Shown: positions 9,070-17,692, counted from the first letter of the stretch. The stretch: DNA of 44,535 nucleotides from an uncultured Ellagibacter sp. (GCA_934654815.1 CAKUGU010000017.1:1-44535); one strand, 5' to 3'. Notes: generated from the sequence alone by a model not told the origin. Numbers and translations are program-made.

Positions 9070-9104
9070 GCGCACAGTATGGTATAAGTATTAGCACTGT
9101 GCGC
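9070..9104 (+). promoter_or_regulatory. 9-bp inverted repeat flanking a TATAAG box, rimP operon promoter region
   Basis: GCGCACAGT (9070-9078) and ACTGTGCGC (9096-9104) are perfect inverted copies. The 17-base spacer contains TATAAG (9083-9088), a possible -10. As DNA it could be an operator around the promoter; as RNA it would be a strong hairpin in the leader. Confidence 0.5.
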
Positions 9105-9132
9105 GATGGCGCGTTACATACTTTCGATTGCT

Positions 9133-9163
9133 GAGAAAGTGGGCTTGTCCCGCTTTCTTTGTA
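9133..9163 (+). terminator. Attenuator-like hairpin in the rimP-nusA leader
   Basis: AGAAAGTGGG pairs with CCCGCTTTCT (one G-T wobble) around a CTTGT loop, then TTGTATGTT, about 65 bases before rimP. A similar terminator-like hairpin ahead of rimP/ylxS is familiar from Firmicutes; here it is inferred to control read-through into the nusA operon. Confidence 0.5.
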
Positions 9164-9226
9164 TGTTGGGGGTAAAAACGCTTGAGCGCACCGCGAACGT
9201 CAAGGTTTCGGCAAAGGGAAGGGGGC

Positions 9227-9697
9227 ATGATGCTCACCGCCAAAGAACAGAAGCTGCTCAACGCGCTTGAACCGCATGCCGAGCAGGAAGGCGTGGAAAT
9301 CGTCTCGCTCGAGATCATGGGGTCCAAGAAGGCCCCGACCATCCGCGTGTTCATCGACACCGAAGAGGGCGTGAGCTTCGACGAGCTCGCGAGCGCCCAG
9401 TCGTGGATCAACCGCATCATGGACGAGATCGACCCGTTTCCGGGAGCCTACATGCTCGAGGTGTCCTCGCCCGGCATCGACCGCCCGCTCCGTACGATGG
9501 AGCACTTCCAACGTTTCGCCGGCGAAGAGGCCGTCGTGAAGACCTCGTCTCCCATCGACGGCAGAAGCTCGTTCACCGGAACCCTCGAGGGAACTGACGG
9601 CGACGACGTCGTCCTCACCGTCGACGGCGCGCGCATCGCCATCGCATATTCGAACATCAAGCGTGCCCATCTCGTGGGCACCGTGGACTTCAGCTAG
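9227..9697 (+). CDS. rimP: Ribosome maturation factor RimP
   Basis: RimP binds the 30S precursor and assists small-subunit assembly. The protein is about 156 aa. The N-terminal alpha/beta domain has EIMGSKKAPTIRVFIDTEEG and the conserved LEVSSPGIDRPL (the family hallmark, residues about 76-87), followed by an SH3-like C-terminal barrel with FTGTLEG and VVLTVDG. Two adjacent ATG codons (9227, 9230) both follow an AAGGGGG sequence; the second has slightly better spacing. It opens the rimP-nusA-ylxR-infB operon, with gaps of 18, 24 and 19 bases between genes. An in-frame TTG at 9182 would add 15 residues with no family match. Confidence 0.95.
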   Translation: MMLTAKEQKLLNALEPHAEQEGVEIVSLEIMGSKKAPTIRVFIDTEEGVSFDELASAQSWINRIMDEIDPFPGAYMLEVSSPGIDRPLRTMEHFQRFAGEEAVVKTSSPIDGRSSFTGTLEGTDGDDVVLTVDGARIAIAYSNIKRAHLVGTVDFS

Positions 9698-9715
9698 GAA
9701 AGGAAGCGACCAGAC

Positions 9716-10930
9716 GTGGCTAGCTCTGAATTGATCGAAGCGCTGCAGGCGCTTGCCCATGAACGTAAGATCGACGAGTTTTACCTGATCGAACGCTTGG
9801 AGGCATCGCTCGCGAAAAGCTATCAGCACATCTTGGACCTCGAATGGGACGCGCGCGTCACGATCGATCGCCAGACCGGCAAGATCTACGTGTACGAGCT
9901 CGTTCCGGTCGGCGAGCCCGACCCGGAGACGGGGGAGTACGCCGAGTACACCGAGCGCGACGTCACGCCCGACGACGTGAGCCGCATCGCCGCGCAGAAC
10001 GCCAAGAGCGTCATCTCCACCATCGTCCGCGAGGCGGGGCGCCAGTCCATCTACCAGGAGTTCTCCAACCGCGTCGGCGACCTCGTCACCGGCACCGTGC
10101 TCCAGGGCACCCCTGACTTCACCATCATCAAGATCCGTGACGGCGTCGAGGCCGAGCTTCCGCACTACGACCTCAAGCGCTACCCCAACGAGCGCAACGA
10201 GCGCCCGAGCAACGAACGCTACCGCCACAACCAGCGCCTGAAGGTGCTGATCATCGACGTGCGCGACCCTGCCGTCGACGCGCCGAAGATGCGCGGCGAC
10301 CAGGCGCGCCCGTCCATCATCGTGTCGCGCACGCACCCCGACCTCATCCGTCGCCTCTTCGAGATCGAAGTGCCGGAAATCTACGACGGCGTGGTCGAGA
10401 TCAAGTCCATCGCCCGCGAGCCAGGCGCCCGCTCCAAGGTCGCCGTCGCGTCGCGCGAGCCCGGCCTCGACCCGGTCGGCGCCTGCGTCGGTCCCAAGGG
10501 CAGCCGCGTGCGCATGGTCGTCGAGGAGCTGCGCAACGAGCGCGTCGACGTCATCCAGTGGAACGAGAACCCGGCGGTCTACGTCGCCAACGCCCTTTCC
10601 CCAGCGAAGGTCACCAAGGTCACCATCGACGAGGAGAACAACTACGCCACCGTTATCGTGCCCGACGACCAGCTCTCGCTCGCGATCGGCAAGGAGGGTC
10701 AGAACGCCCGTCTCGCCGCCCGCCTCACCGGCTGGCACATCGACATCAAGAGCGCAAGCTTCGCCGGCGCGCCTTTGCCGACGGAGAACGTGCTCATCGA
10801 CGAGGACGACTTCGAGGACGAGGAACGCCTGTGCGCCTACGAGGACGAGGACGGCAACCGCTGCCGCAACCACGCCCGTCCCGGCAGCCGTTTCTGCGGC
10901 ATTCACGCCGATTTCGAAGACGAACGCTAA
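9716..10930 (+). CDS. nusA: Transcription termination/antitermination factor NusA with a Cys-rich tail
   Basis: NusA binds RNA polymerase and nascent RNA, promoting pausing, termination or antitermination. The protein is 404 aa: N-terminal polymerase-binding domain (about 1-130), S1 domain (about 145-215, LVTGTVLQGTPDFTIIKI), then two KH domains (about 240-360) with VGPKGSR and AIGKEGQNARLA. It lacks the acidic AR repeats of the E. coli protein, as usual outside proteobacteria. The last 32 residues are unusual: Cys373, Cys383, Cys394 and His397 form C-X9-C-X10-C-X2-H, which looks like a small zinc site. The start is GTG 9716 with AGGAAAGGAAG upstream. Confidence 0.96.
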   Translation: MASSELIEALQALAHERKIDEFYLIERLEASLAKSYQHILDLEWDARVTIDRQTGKIYVYELVPVGEPDPETGEYAEYTERDVTPDDVSRIAAQNAKSVISTIVREAGRQSIYQEFSNRVGDLVTGTVLQGTPDFTIIKIRDGVEAELPHYDLKRYPNERNERPSNERYRHNQRLKVLIIDVRDPAVDAPKMRGDQARPSIIVSRTHPDLIRRLFEIEVPEIYDGVVEIKSIAREPGARSKVAVASREPGLDPVGACVGPKGSRVRMVVEELRNERVDVIQWNENPAVYVANALSPAKVTKVTIDEENNYATVIVPDDQLSLAIGKEGQNARLAARLTGWHIDIKSASFAGAPLPTENVLIDEDDFEDEERLCAYEDEDGNRCRNHARPGSRFCGIHADFEDER

Positions 10931-10954
10931 ACAGCGCGGCGTAGGGGAATTACA

Positions 10955-11245
10955 ATGGTTCAAACGGCACCGACCAAAAAGAAGCAGCGCACCTGCATCG
11001 CCTGCGGCGCAACCGACGCCAAGGGCGCGTTTATCCGCATCGTGCGCTCGCCTTCCGGTGTTGTCTCGTACGACGCAACGGGGCGTGCCCCGGGGCGCGG
11101 GGCGTATGTCTGCTCGCCAGACTGCTTCGCGGTTGCACGCAAGACAGGAAAACTCGACCGAGCGCTTCGCACCAAGCTCGGCGAACAAGATTTAGAGCGC
11201 ATCGCCGGCGAGGTGTCTCGCGACACGAGCCTGGGGCGTCGGTAA
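10955..11245 (+). CDS. ylxR: YlxR/RnpM family RNA-binding protein (DUF448)
   Basis: Small basic protein (96 aa) of the YlxR family, encoded between nusA and infB in many Gram-positive bacteria. Recent work on the Bacillus member links it to RNase P regulation (RnpM); older work proposes a nucleoid or transcription role. The family pattern is clear: RTCIACG near the N-terminus, then RIVRSPSG, the RAPGRGAYVC loop and the C-terminal SPDCF...ARKTGKLDRALR. The four cysteines lie in two pairs (C14, C17; C53, C57). ATG 10955. The ylxQ (L7Ae-like) gene that often follows is absent, and infB starts 19 bases downstream. Confidence 0.92.
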   Translation: MVQTAPTKKKQRTCIACGATDAKGAFIRIVRSPSGVVSYDATGRAPGRGAYVCSPDCFAVARKTGKLDRALRTKLGEQDLERIAGEVSRDTSLGRR

Positions 11246-11264
11246 AGAATAAGAGGAGTGGTAC

Positions 11265-14024
11265 ATGGCCAGCATGCGAGTACATGAATTGGCGAAGGAG
11301 TTCGACATGACGAGCAAGGAATTGCTCGACCGGTTGCACGATATGAAGATACCGGCGAAAAGTCATGCGAGCATGCTTTCCGACGCCTCCGTCGAGAAGG
11401 TTCGCAAGAACCTCGAGCCCGAGATCAAGCAGCGTGCTGGCAAAATCGACGACGAGGAGGCCCGCAAGCTCGCCGCCGACAAGGCGGAAGCGGAGCGCAA
11501 AAAGGCCGAGCAGGAAGCCGCTCGCCGCGCCGCCGTCGAGAAAGAGCGCGCTGAGCGCGAGGTCGAGCGCGCCCGCCGCAGCGGACATCCCCACAAGGCC
11601 GAAGACGCTCCCAAGAAGGCCGCGCACGAGCATAAGAAGGCCCCGGTGAGCACCGGCTTCGAGGGCCTCGCGAGCCAGATCGAGTCCGAGAAGGAACGCG
11701 TCGCGCGCGAAAAGGCCGAGGCCCGCGCCCGCGCTCGCGCCCAGAAGATGGCCGCCGAGGTCGCCAAGAAGCAGGCGGTCGAGGAAGCGCTGCGCAACCG
11801 CGGCAAGAAGTCTTCCAAGGCGCACGCGCACAAGGGTCCCGCTCCCGTCCTCACGTCCAAGAAGTCCTCGAACTTCAGCTCGCTGCTTTCCCAGATCGAA
11901 TCCGAGAAGCAGCGCATCGACGCCGAGAAGGCCGAGGCGAAGAACCACCCCAAGCAGAACCGCAACGCCCGTGGCAACAACAACCGTCCCGAGCGTGGCA
12001 AGAAGGGCAAGCGCGGAAGCAACTTCGTGCAGGTCGTTCCCGAACTCGAGAACCAGCAGCCTCAGGGCGAGGACCGCTACGCCCAGATGGCCGTCCAGGC
12101 CGAGAAGCTCCAGCGCGACAAGGTGCTCGCCGAGGCGCGTGCCGCCGTCGCCGCCGCGAACTCGCATGAGGGCGAGGGCCGCCGCCGCAAGCGCAAGGAG
12201 AAGCGCGAGGCGGAAGCCCGTGAGCGCATGGAGATGGAGGCCATCCAGAAGGGCCTCGACCCCACGCTCGTGCTCGACGACTCCGTCGTCGAAATCCCGC
12301 AGGGCGCCACGGTCGCCAAGTTCGCAGAGCTCCTCGGCGTGCAGCCCAACGACGTCATCAAGCGTTTGTTCATGCTGGGCCAGGTGCTCACGCTCACCCA
12401 GTCCATGTCCGACGACCTGATCGACCTCATCGCCGACGACATGGGCCGCAAGGTGCGCGTCGTGTCGCCCGAGGAAGAGTACGCGGTCGTCTACCACGAC
12501 TCCGAGGAAGACCTGAAGCCGCGCCCGCCGGTGGTCACCGTCATGGGACACGTCGACCACGGCAAGACCTCGCTGCTCGACGCGATTCGTCACACCGGTG
12601 TCGCCGAGGGCGAAGCGGGCGGCATCACCCAGCACATCGGCGCATCCGTCGTCAACATCGACGGTCGTCAGATCACCTTCATCGACACCCCGGGCCACGA
12701 GGCGTTCACCGCGATGCGCGCCCGCGGCGCCCAGGTGACCGACGTCATCGTGCTCGTCGTCGCAGCCGACGACGGCGTCATGCCGCAGACCATCGAGGCC
12801 ATCAACCACGCGAAGGCCGCCGACGTGCCGATCGTTGTCGCCGTGAACAAGATCGATAAGCCCGGCGCGAACCCCGACCGAGTTCGCCAGGAACTCGTCG
12901 AACATGGCGTCATCCCCGAGGAATGGGGCGGCAAGAACATGTTCGTCGACGTGTCGGCCAAGAAGAAGCTGCACATCGACGACTTGCTCGAGACGATCCT
13001 GCTCCAGGCTGACGTGCTCGAGCTCAAGGCCAACCCCGACGCCGACGCGTCCGGCTTCGTCATCGAGGCGAACCTCGACAAGGGCCGCGGCCCGGTTGCC
13101 ACCGTGCTCATCCAGCGCGGTACGCTCCATCCCGGCGACACCGTCGTCGCGGGCACGTCCTACGGCCGCGTCCGCGCGCTCATCAACCCGCGCGGCGAGC
13201 ACGTCGATGCCGCACGCCCGGCCGACCCGGTCGAGATCCTCGGCCTGAACAGCGTGCCGACCGCAGGCGACGAGTTCCGCGTGTTCGAGGACGAGCGCGA
13301 CGCCCGCAAGCTCGCCGAGGAGCGCGCGCTGCGTGCACGCCTCGCGGCGCAGGAGACGAAGGCCCACATGAGCCTCGACGACCTGTTCAACCGCATCGAG
13401 AAGGGCAAGCAGACCGACCTCAACCTCATCGTCAAGGCCGACGTCCAGGGCTCCATCGAGGCTCTGCGCGACGCCTTCGAGAAGATGGACCAGTCCGAGG
13501 TGCGCATCAACATCGTTCACTCCGCCGTCGGCGGCATCACCGAGACCGACGTCACGCTCGCAGCGGCCTCCGACGCCATCATCATCGGCTTCAACGTGCG
13601 CCCGACCGGCAAGTCGAAGCAGCAGGCTGAGAAGGAAAAGGTCGACATCCGCCTGTACCGCGTCATCTACCAGGCGATCGAGGATATCAACGCCGCGCGC
13701 GTCGGCCTCCTGTCGCCCGACATCGTCGAGGAGGACACCGGCGTCGCCGAGATCCGCGAGACGTTCAAGGTGCCCAAGGTCGGTACGATCGCCGGCTGCT
13801 ACATCACCGAGGGCGAAATCCACCGCGAGGACAAGGTGCGCATCGTCCGCGAGGGCACGGTCATCTTCGAGGGCGAGATCGCAAGTCTTCGCCGCTTCAA
13901 GGACGACGTGAAGTCCGTGAAGCAGGGCTACGAATGCGGTATCGGCATCAAGGGTTACCAGGACCTCAAGGTGGGCGACACCATCGAAGGCTACGTCACC
14001 AAGGAAGTCGAACGCACGGAGTAA
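11265..14024 (+). CDS. infB: Translation initiation factor IF-2
   Basis: GTPase that places initiator tRNA on the 30S subunit and promotes 50S joining. The protein is 919 aa. It starts with an IF2_N domain ([20 protein letters not shown]), then a long Lys/Glu/Ala/Arg-rich linker (about 60-320), a second IF2_N-like domain ([19 protein letters not shown]), the G domain with GHVDHGKT (428-435), DTPGHEAF (474-481) and NKID (528-531), then domains II, III and IV including the C-terminal fMet-tRNA binding barrel. ATG 11265 with AAGAGGAG upstream. It ends the operon; a hairpin terminator begins seven bases after the stop. Confidence 0.98.
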   Translation: MASMRVHELAKEFDMTSKELLDRLHDMKIPAKSHASMLSDASVEKVRKNLEPEIKQRAGKIDDEEARKLAADKAEAERKKAEQEAARRAAVEKERAEREVERARRSGHPHKAEDAPKKAAHEHKKAPVSTGFEGLASQIESEKERVAREKAEARARARAQKMAAEVAKKQAVEEALRNRGKKSSKAHAHKGPAPVLTSKKSSNFSSLLSQIESEKQRIDAEKAEAKNHPKQNRNARGNNNRPERGKKGKRGSNFVQVVPELENQQPQGEDRYAQMAVQAEKLQRDKVLAEARAAVAAANSHEGEGRRRKRKEKREAEARERMEMEAIQKGLDPTLVLDDSVVEIPQGATVAKFAELLGVQPNDVIKRLFMLGQVLTLTQSMSDDLIDLIADDMGRKVRVVSPEEEYAVVYHDSEEDLKPRPPVVTVMGHVDHGKTSLLDAIRHTGVAEGEAGGITQHIGASVVNIDGRQITFIDTPGHEAFTAMRARGAQVTDVIVLVVAADDGVMPQTIEAINHAKAADVPIVVAVNKIDKPGANPDRVRQELVEHGVIPEEWGGKNMFVDVSAKKKLHIDDLLETILLQADVLELKANPDADASGFVIEANLDKGRGPVATVLIQRGTLHPGDTVVAGTSYGRVRALINPRGEHVDAARPADPVEILGLNSVPTAGDEFRVFEDERDARKLAEERALRARLAAQETKAHMSLDDLFNRIEKGKQTDLNLIVKADVQGSIEALRDAFEKMDQSEVRINIVHSAVGGITETDVTLAAASDAIIIGFNVRPTGKSKQQAEKEKVDIRLYRVIYQAIEDINAARVGLLSPDIVEEDTGVAEIRETFKVPKVGTIAGCYITEGEIHREDKVRIVREGTVIFEGEIASLRRFKDDVKSVKQGYECGIGIKGYQDLKVGDTIEGYVTKEVERTE

Positions 14025-14030
14025 CAGGCA

Positions 14031-14056
14031 GCGCCCGCTTTGCTCGGGCGCTTATC
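14031..14056 (+). terminator. Terminator-like hairpin after infB
   Basis: GCGCCCG (14031-14037) pairs with CGGGCGC (14045-14051) around CTTTGCT, followed by TTAT. The T-run is short, so termination may be partial. Confidence 0.6.
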
Positions 14057-14063
14057 CGACCGC

Positions 14064-14146
14064 AAGGGGCGGGAGAGCCTTATCTGCTGTTCCGAGGTTT
14101 TCGTCTAGAAGCCTCATACGGCATATGAAAGCTCTCTGCGCCCCTT
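14064..14146. repeat. 83-bp inverted-repeat element in the infB-rbfA spacer
   Basis: AAGGGGCGGGAGAGC (14064-14078) pairs with GCTCTCTGCGCCCCTT (14131-14146) with one small bulge or mismatch. Inside, GAGGTTTT and GAAGCCTC form an 8-bp hairpin with wobbles, and CATA/TATG form another small one. The nested stems look like a folded RNA. It lies between infB and rbfA and encodes no credible protein. Confidence 0.6.
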
Positions 14147-14183
14147 GTTGATTTACTGGCGTAACGCGTTGACGTACTGGTAC

Positions 14184-14290
14184 GATGGGTCGTGCGGCGT
14201 TCACCAAGCGAGTTCCGCACGAGCCGAACAGCCCAGTGGGCTGTTCGTGCGAGCAGGACTGCCGAGCGACTGAACGTTGCACGACCCATC
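14184..14290. repeat. 107-bp near-perfect palindromic element upstream of rbfA
   Basis: The outer 20-base arms are GATGGGTCGTGCGGCGTTCA (14184-14203) and its near-perfect complement at 14271-14290, differing only at two G-T wobbles. An inner hairpin GAACAGCC...GGCTGTTC lies near 14226-14245, with extra flanking GCAC/GTGC pairing. The wobbles preserve pairing in RNA, which favours a structured RNA over a simple DNA palindrome. The element ends 48 bases before the rbfA start. Confidence 0.65.
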
Positions 14291-14338
14291 AGCGATTTTC
14301 GTACTTGACCTCTCCTACAAAGATTCAAGGAGGAACCC

Positions 14339-14716
14339 ATGAAACAGAATTCCTCGAGCCGCAAGGTGAACGAGCAGGCCCGCGAGGTCATCGCGAGCAT
14401 TCTGCTTTTCGAGATCTCCGACCCCGAGCTCAACCTCGTCACCATCACCGGGTGCGAGGTCTCCTTCGACCGCAGCATGTGCAACGTTTACTATTCCGCC
14501 GACAAGGACCGCTATGAGCAGGTTGCTGCGGCGTTCACGCGCGCAAGCGGACGCATCCGCTCCCTCATGGCGAAGAAGCTGTCGTGGCGCGTCGCGCCCG
14601 AGCTGCGGTTCATGCTCGACAGAAGCGTCGACACCGCCGAGCGCATCGCAGGCGCGCTTGCCCGCGAGGCCCAGCGCCCGCCGGTCATCGTGAAGGAAGA
14701 AACCGAAGATGAATAG
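14339..14716 (+). CDS. rbfA: 30S ribosome-binding factor RbfA
   Basis: RbfA binds the 16S 5' helix region and helps late 30S maturation, especially in the cold. The protein is 125 aa with the family KH-like fold: KVNEQAREVIASILLFEISDPEL at the N-terminus, VTITGCEVSFDRSMCNVYYS, and the C-terminal LSWRVAPELRFMLDRSVDTAERI. ATG 14339 has AAGGAGG seven bases upstream. Its last eight bases overlap nrnA. It is separated from infB by the 315-bp structured spacer, so it probably has its own promoter or is controlled by that spacer. It heads the rbfA-nrnA-truB-ribF operon. Confidence 0.96.
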   Translation: MKQNSSSRKVNEQAREVIASILLFEISDPELNLVTITGCEVSFDRSMCNVYYSADKDRYEQVAAAFTRASGRIRSLMAKKLSWRVAPELRFMLDRSVDTAERIAGALAREAQRPPVIVKEETEDE

Positions 14717-15740
14717 CCCTATGTCGGTGACGCCCCAGACCAACGTCTCCCTCACCGAGGTCGCCGCAGCGCTGAAATCGCACGATGACTACGTCATCTG
14801 CGGACATGTGAGCCCCGACGGCGACTGCATCGGCTCGCAGCTCGCCTTGGCCGGCATCCTGCGTCGCCTCGGCAAGCGCGTGACCTGCGTGCTTGCGAAG
14901 GCTGAACGGCCCGACGCGCGCCTTTCCTTTCTGCCGGGCGTCGAGGACATGGTGTACGCCCGCGACTTCAAGGGCGAGGTGGGCACGTTCGTCGCCGTCG
15001 ACGTGCCGAGCCGTGAGCGAATCGCCGATGCGGCCCCGCTGCTCGATGCGGCCTCCTATTCCATCACGATCGACCACCACGCCTACCCCGAGCGCATGAC
15101 GACGATTGCCTACGTGAACCCATCCATGGCCGCTACGGCGATGCTCATCTGGGAGCTCAGCAAGTGCCTTCGCGTCGAGAATACTAACGAGATCGCTTTG
15201 TGCGCCTACACCGGGCTCGTGACCGACACCGGGCGCTTCCAGTTCCAGAACACCGACTCGCGCGCCTTCGCGTCCGCATCCGAGATGATCGTCGCGGGAG
15301 TCGACGCATCTGTGGTGTCGCGCGAGCTTTTCCAGAACCGCACGCTCGCATCGGTGCAGCTCGAAGGCGCGGCCATCAAGCACATGAAGATCGTCTTGAA
15401 CGGCCAGGTCGCCTTAAGCTATGTCACTGAAAAGGATTTCGAGCGCGCACACGCCGTGAAGGCCGATTCCGAGCCGCTTATCGACGTGCTGCGCTCCATC
15501 GCCGGTATTCGCGTGGCCTGTATGCTGCGCGAACAGGGAAGCTCGATCCGCGGAAGCCTCCGCGCGAAAGACGACACCGACGTCGCCGCGATCGCCGCCG
15601 TGTTCGGCGGGGGAGGGCACAAGGCTGCCGCGGGCTTCTCCGTCGAGGGGCCGATTGAAGGCGCGCTCATCCGCGTGGAGCAGGCTATCGTCGCCGCCTT
15701 GTCGGTCGACGCTTCCGAAAGCGCAGGTGCGCACGCGTGA
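14709..15740 (+). CDS. nrnA: DHH-family phosphoesterase, NrnA-type nanoRNase/pAp phosphatase
   Basis: Cytoplasmic DHH/DHHA1 enzyme expected to degrade 2-5-mer RNAs and dephosphorylate pAp. The protein is 343 aa. The N-terminal DHH domain shows CGHVSPDGDCIGSQLAL (motif I, Asp pair), VAVDVPS (motif II), TIDHHAYPE (motif III) and the YTGLVTDTGRFQF segment (motif IV). The C-terminal DHHA1 domain carries FGGGGHKAAAGFS. ATG 14709 overlaps the end of rbfA by eight bases, and its TGA stop overlaps the GTG start of truB by three, so translation is coupled. This neighbourhood (rbfA, nrnA, truB, ribF) is common in Gram-positive bacteria and supports the call. Confidence 0.92.
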   Translation: MNSPMSVTPQTNVSLTEVAAALKSHDDYVICGHVSPDGDCIGSQLALAGILRRLGKRVTCVLAKAERPDARLSFLPGVEDMVYARDFKGEVGTFVAVDVPSRERIADAAPLLDAASYSITIDHHAYPERMTTIAYVNPSMAATAMLIWELSKCLRVENTNEIALCAYTGLVTDTGRFQFQNTDSRAFASASEMIVAGVDASVVSRELFQNRTLASVQLEGAAIKHMKIVLNGQVALSYVTEKDFERAHAVKADSEPLIDVLRSIAGIRVACMLREQGSSIRGSLRAKDDTDVAAIAAVFGGGGHKAAAGFSVEGPIEGALIRVEQAIVAALSVDASESAGAHA

Positions 15741-16756
15741 AACGGGGAACTTCGGGCTTGAGCCTCGTGGTGGGGGTCGACAAGCCGAGCGGCATGTCGT
15801 CGCATGACGTGGTGAACCGTGTCCGTCGCGTGTTCGGGGAGCGCCGCGTGGGGCACACAGGCACCTTGGATCCGCTTGCATCGGGCGTGCTGTGCGTGTG
15901 CGTCGGGCCTGCAACCAGGCTCGATGCGTACATGGTCGGTCACGACAAGCGCTATCGCGTCCGCATCGCCTTCGGCGTAGGAACCGACACCGACGACGTG
16001 GACGGCGAGCTCACGAAACGCGCCGCCGTGCCCCCCGAGGCGCTCGAGGAAGAGTTCGCGCGCCATGTGCTCGAGCATTTCGTCGGCCCGCAGAAACAGC
16101 TGCCGCCGGCGTATTCGGCCATCAAGGTGCAGGGTGTGAAGGCCTGCGACGCCGCTCGGCGCGGTCATATCATCGACCTCACCCCGCGCGATATCGAGGT
16201 GTACAGCGCCTCGCTCGCAGGTATCGTCGAGGGCACGGGTGACGTGCCCGTGATGTGGGACGTCGATGTGCATGTGTCGAAGGGGACCTACGTGCGCGCG
16301 CTCGCGCGAGACATCGGGACGCGCATCGGCTGTCCGGCGCACGTGAACGCGTTGCGCCGCACGAGCGCCGGTCTGCTCACGCTCGACGACTGCGTGACGC
16401 TCGACGTGCTCGAGCGCATGAAAGTCGACGCGGCGCTCGATCCGGTGAAGCTGCTCGGGCTGCGTTTCGCGTTCCTCGACGAGAGGGGTTCGAAGCGCGT
16501 GGCGAACGGCAACGCGCTTCCGGCTTCCGATGTCGAGCTCTGCGAGCGTCGGCATGCTTCGGCGCGTGCCGAGCTCTGCGCCTGCACTGCGGGCGTGATA
16601 GCGAGTTGCGAACCGCCGCGCGACGGAGAAATCGTCTCGGTCATCGCTGACAACCGTCTCGTCGCGCTCTACGAATTCGATGCGGGCAGAAACGCGTTCA
16701 AATCGCGTTGCGTTTTCCAGACGGGGGTGCGCCGTGGCGCAGATATTGAAGCTTAA
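15737..16756 (+). CDS. truB: tRNA pseudouridine(55) synthase
   Basis: Makes pseudouridine 55 in the T-loop of tRNAs. The protein is 339 aa. It opens with VVGVDKPSGMSSHDVVNRVRR, then GHTGTLDPLASGVL with the catalytic Asp45, later YRVRIAFGVGTDTDD, the QLPPAYSAIKVQG segment and GTYVRALARDIG. A C-terminal extension (about 235-339) replaces or extends the PUA-like region and is less conserved. GTG 15737 overlaps the nrnA stop. The 3' end overlaps the start of ribF by 23 bases, which indicates close translational coupling. Confidence 0.95.
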   Translation: MKRGTSGLSLVVGVDKPSGMSSHDVVNRVRRVFGERRVGHTGTLDPLASGVLCVCVGPATRLDAYMVGHDKRYRVRIAFGVGTDTDDVDGELTKRAAVPPEALEEEFARHVLEHFVGPQKQLPPAYSAIKVQGVKACDAARRGHIIDLTPRDIEVYSASLAGIVEGTGDVPVMWDVDVHVSKGTYVRALARDIGTRIGCPAHVNALRRTSAGLLTLDDCVTLDVLERMKVDAALDPVKLLGLRFAFLDERGSKRVANGNALPASDVELCERRHASARAELCACTAGVIASCEPPRDGEIVSVIADNRLVALYEFDAGRNAFKSRCVFQTGVRRGADIEA

Positions 16757-17657
16757 CGAGTCGACCGACCGATCGTTCTTCTCGGGGAGTTCGTGCGCGT
16801 TCGGGGTGTTCGACGGATTCCATATCGGGCATCAGGCGCTTATCGGCTTCGCGGTGGAAGACGCGCATGCGCGCGGCGAGAAAGCCATTGCGCTTACGTT
16901 CTCGATCGACCCCGACGAGCTGTTCCGTGCGGACGCGCTCAAGAAGCTGTCGAGCAACGACGAGCGCATCGCGCTGCTCGCGGCATCGGGCGTTGATTAC
17001 GTCGCCGTATTGCCCTTCGACCGCGCCTTCGCGAGCAAGTCGCCTGAGGAATTCCTCACATGGACCTTCGGTGGCTTCGTTCCCAAGAGCATTCATGTGG
17101 GGACGAACTTTCGCTTCGGCGCGAAGGCGAGTGGGACGGAATCGACGCTTCGTAAGTGGGGGATGGTACACGCGTGCCGCATCTGCGTGCACAACCTCAC
17201 GTGCGCTGCGGGCGAACCGGTGAGCGCGACGCGCATTCGCGGCCTGCTCACGCAGGGGAGGGTCGAAGAGGCGAACGAGCTGCTCGGGCGGCGTTACGCC
17301 GTTTCGGGCACGGTTGTCTCGGGTCGCGGCGAGGGCGCTCAGATGGGGATCCGCACCGCGAACCTCGATATTCCCGATAAGCTTCGGGCTCTCGGCGACG
17401 GGGTCTACGCCGCCTACGCGATCGTTGATGGCGCTCGGTACAAGGCTGCCGTCAACATGGGCGTTGCGGCGACCTTCGCCGACCGGGCAACCGCGAACTG
17501 CGAGGCGCATATCCTCGACTTCTCGGGAAACATCTACGGTGAGGCCATCACGCTCGAATTCGCTGCATGGCTGCGCGCCATGAAGAAGTTCGATAACGTC
17601 GATGAGCTTATCGCCGCTATCACGTCGAACATTTCCTGGGTTCGCGACAATCTTTAA
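16734..17657 (+). CDS. ribF: Bifunctional riboflavin kinase/FAD synthetase
   Basis: Converts riboflavin to FMN and then FAD. The protein is 307 aa from GTG 16734. The N-terminal nucleotidyltransferase domain has GVFDGFHIGH (24-33), GTNFRFGAKASG (123-134) and SATRIRGLL (164-172). The C-terminal flavokinase domain has SGTVVSGRGEGAQMGIRTAN (191-210) and ANCEAHILDF. The kinase motif normally reads PTAN; here it is RTAN, keeping the Thr and Asn that bind Mg-nucleotide but losing the Pro. The GTG has GGGGG seven bases upstream and gives the usual N-terminus; an earlier in-frame ATG at 16680 lies deeper in truB. A strong terminator follows. Confidence 0.94.
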   Translation: MAQILKLNESTDRSFFSGSSCAFGVFDGFHIGHQALIGFAVEDAHARGEKAIALTFSIDPDELFRADALKKLSSNDERIALLAASGVDYVAVLPFDRAFASKSPEEFLTWTFGGFVPKSIHVGTNFRFGAKASGTESTLRKWGMVHACRICVHNLTCAAGEPVSATRIRGLLTQGRVEEANELLGRRYAVSGTVVSGRGEGAQMGIRTANLDIPDKLRALGDGVYAAYAIVDGARYKAAVNMGVAATFADRATANCEAHILDFSGNIYGEAITLEFAAWLRAMKKFDNVDELIAAITSNISWVRDNL

Positions 17658-17692
17658 CTGATTACGCATCGTTAAGCGTTTGAACAGGCATT

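Noticed and set aside
9200..13823. Very long minus-strand open frames (over 600 and 900 codons) opposite rimP, nusA and infB
   Set aside because: They are antisense shadows produced by GC-rich codon bias; composition is Val/Asp/Leu/Arg/His-biased without domains, and the plus-strand genes are certain.
14184..14290. The palindromic element as a tRNA, 4.5S SRP RNA or tmRNA
   Set aside because: No anticodon or T-loop pattern, no GGAAGCAGC-like SRP loop and no tag-peptide region are visible.
14185..14517. A 110-codon plus-strand frame beginning in the infB-rbfA spacer
   Set aside because: It runs out of frame into rbfA, has no ribosome site and overlaps the inverted-repeat structure; it has no recognisable domain.
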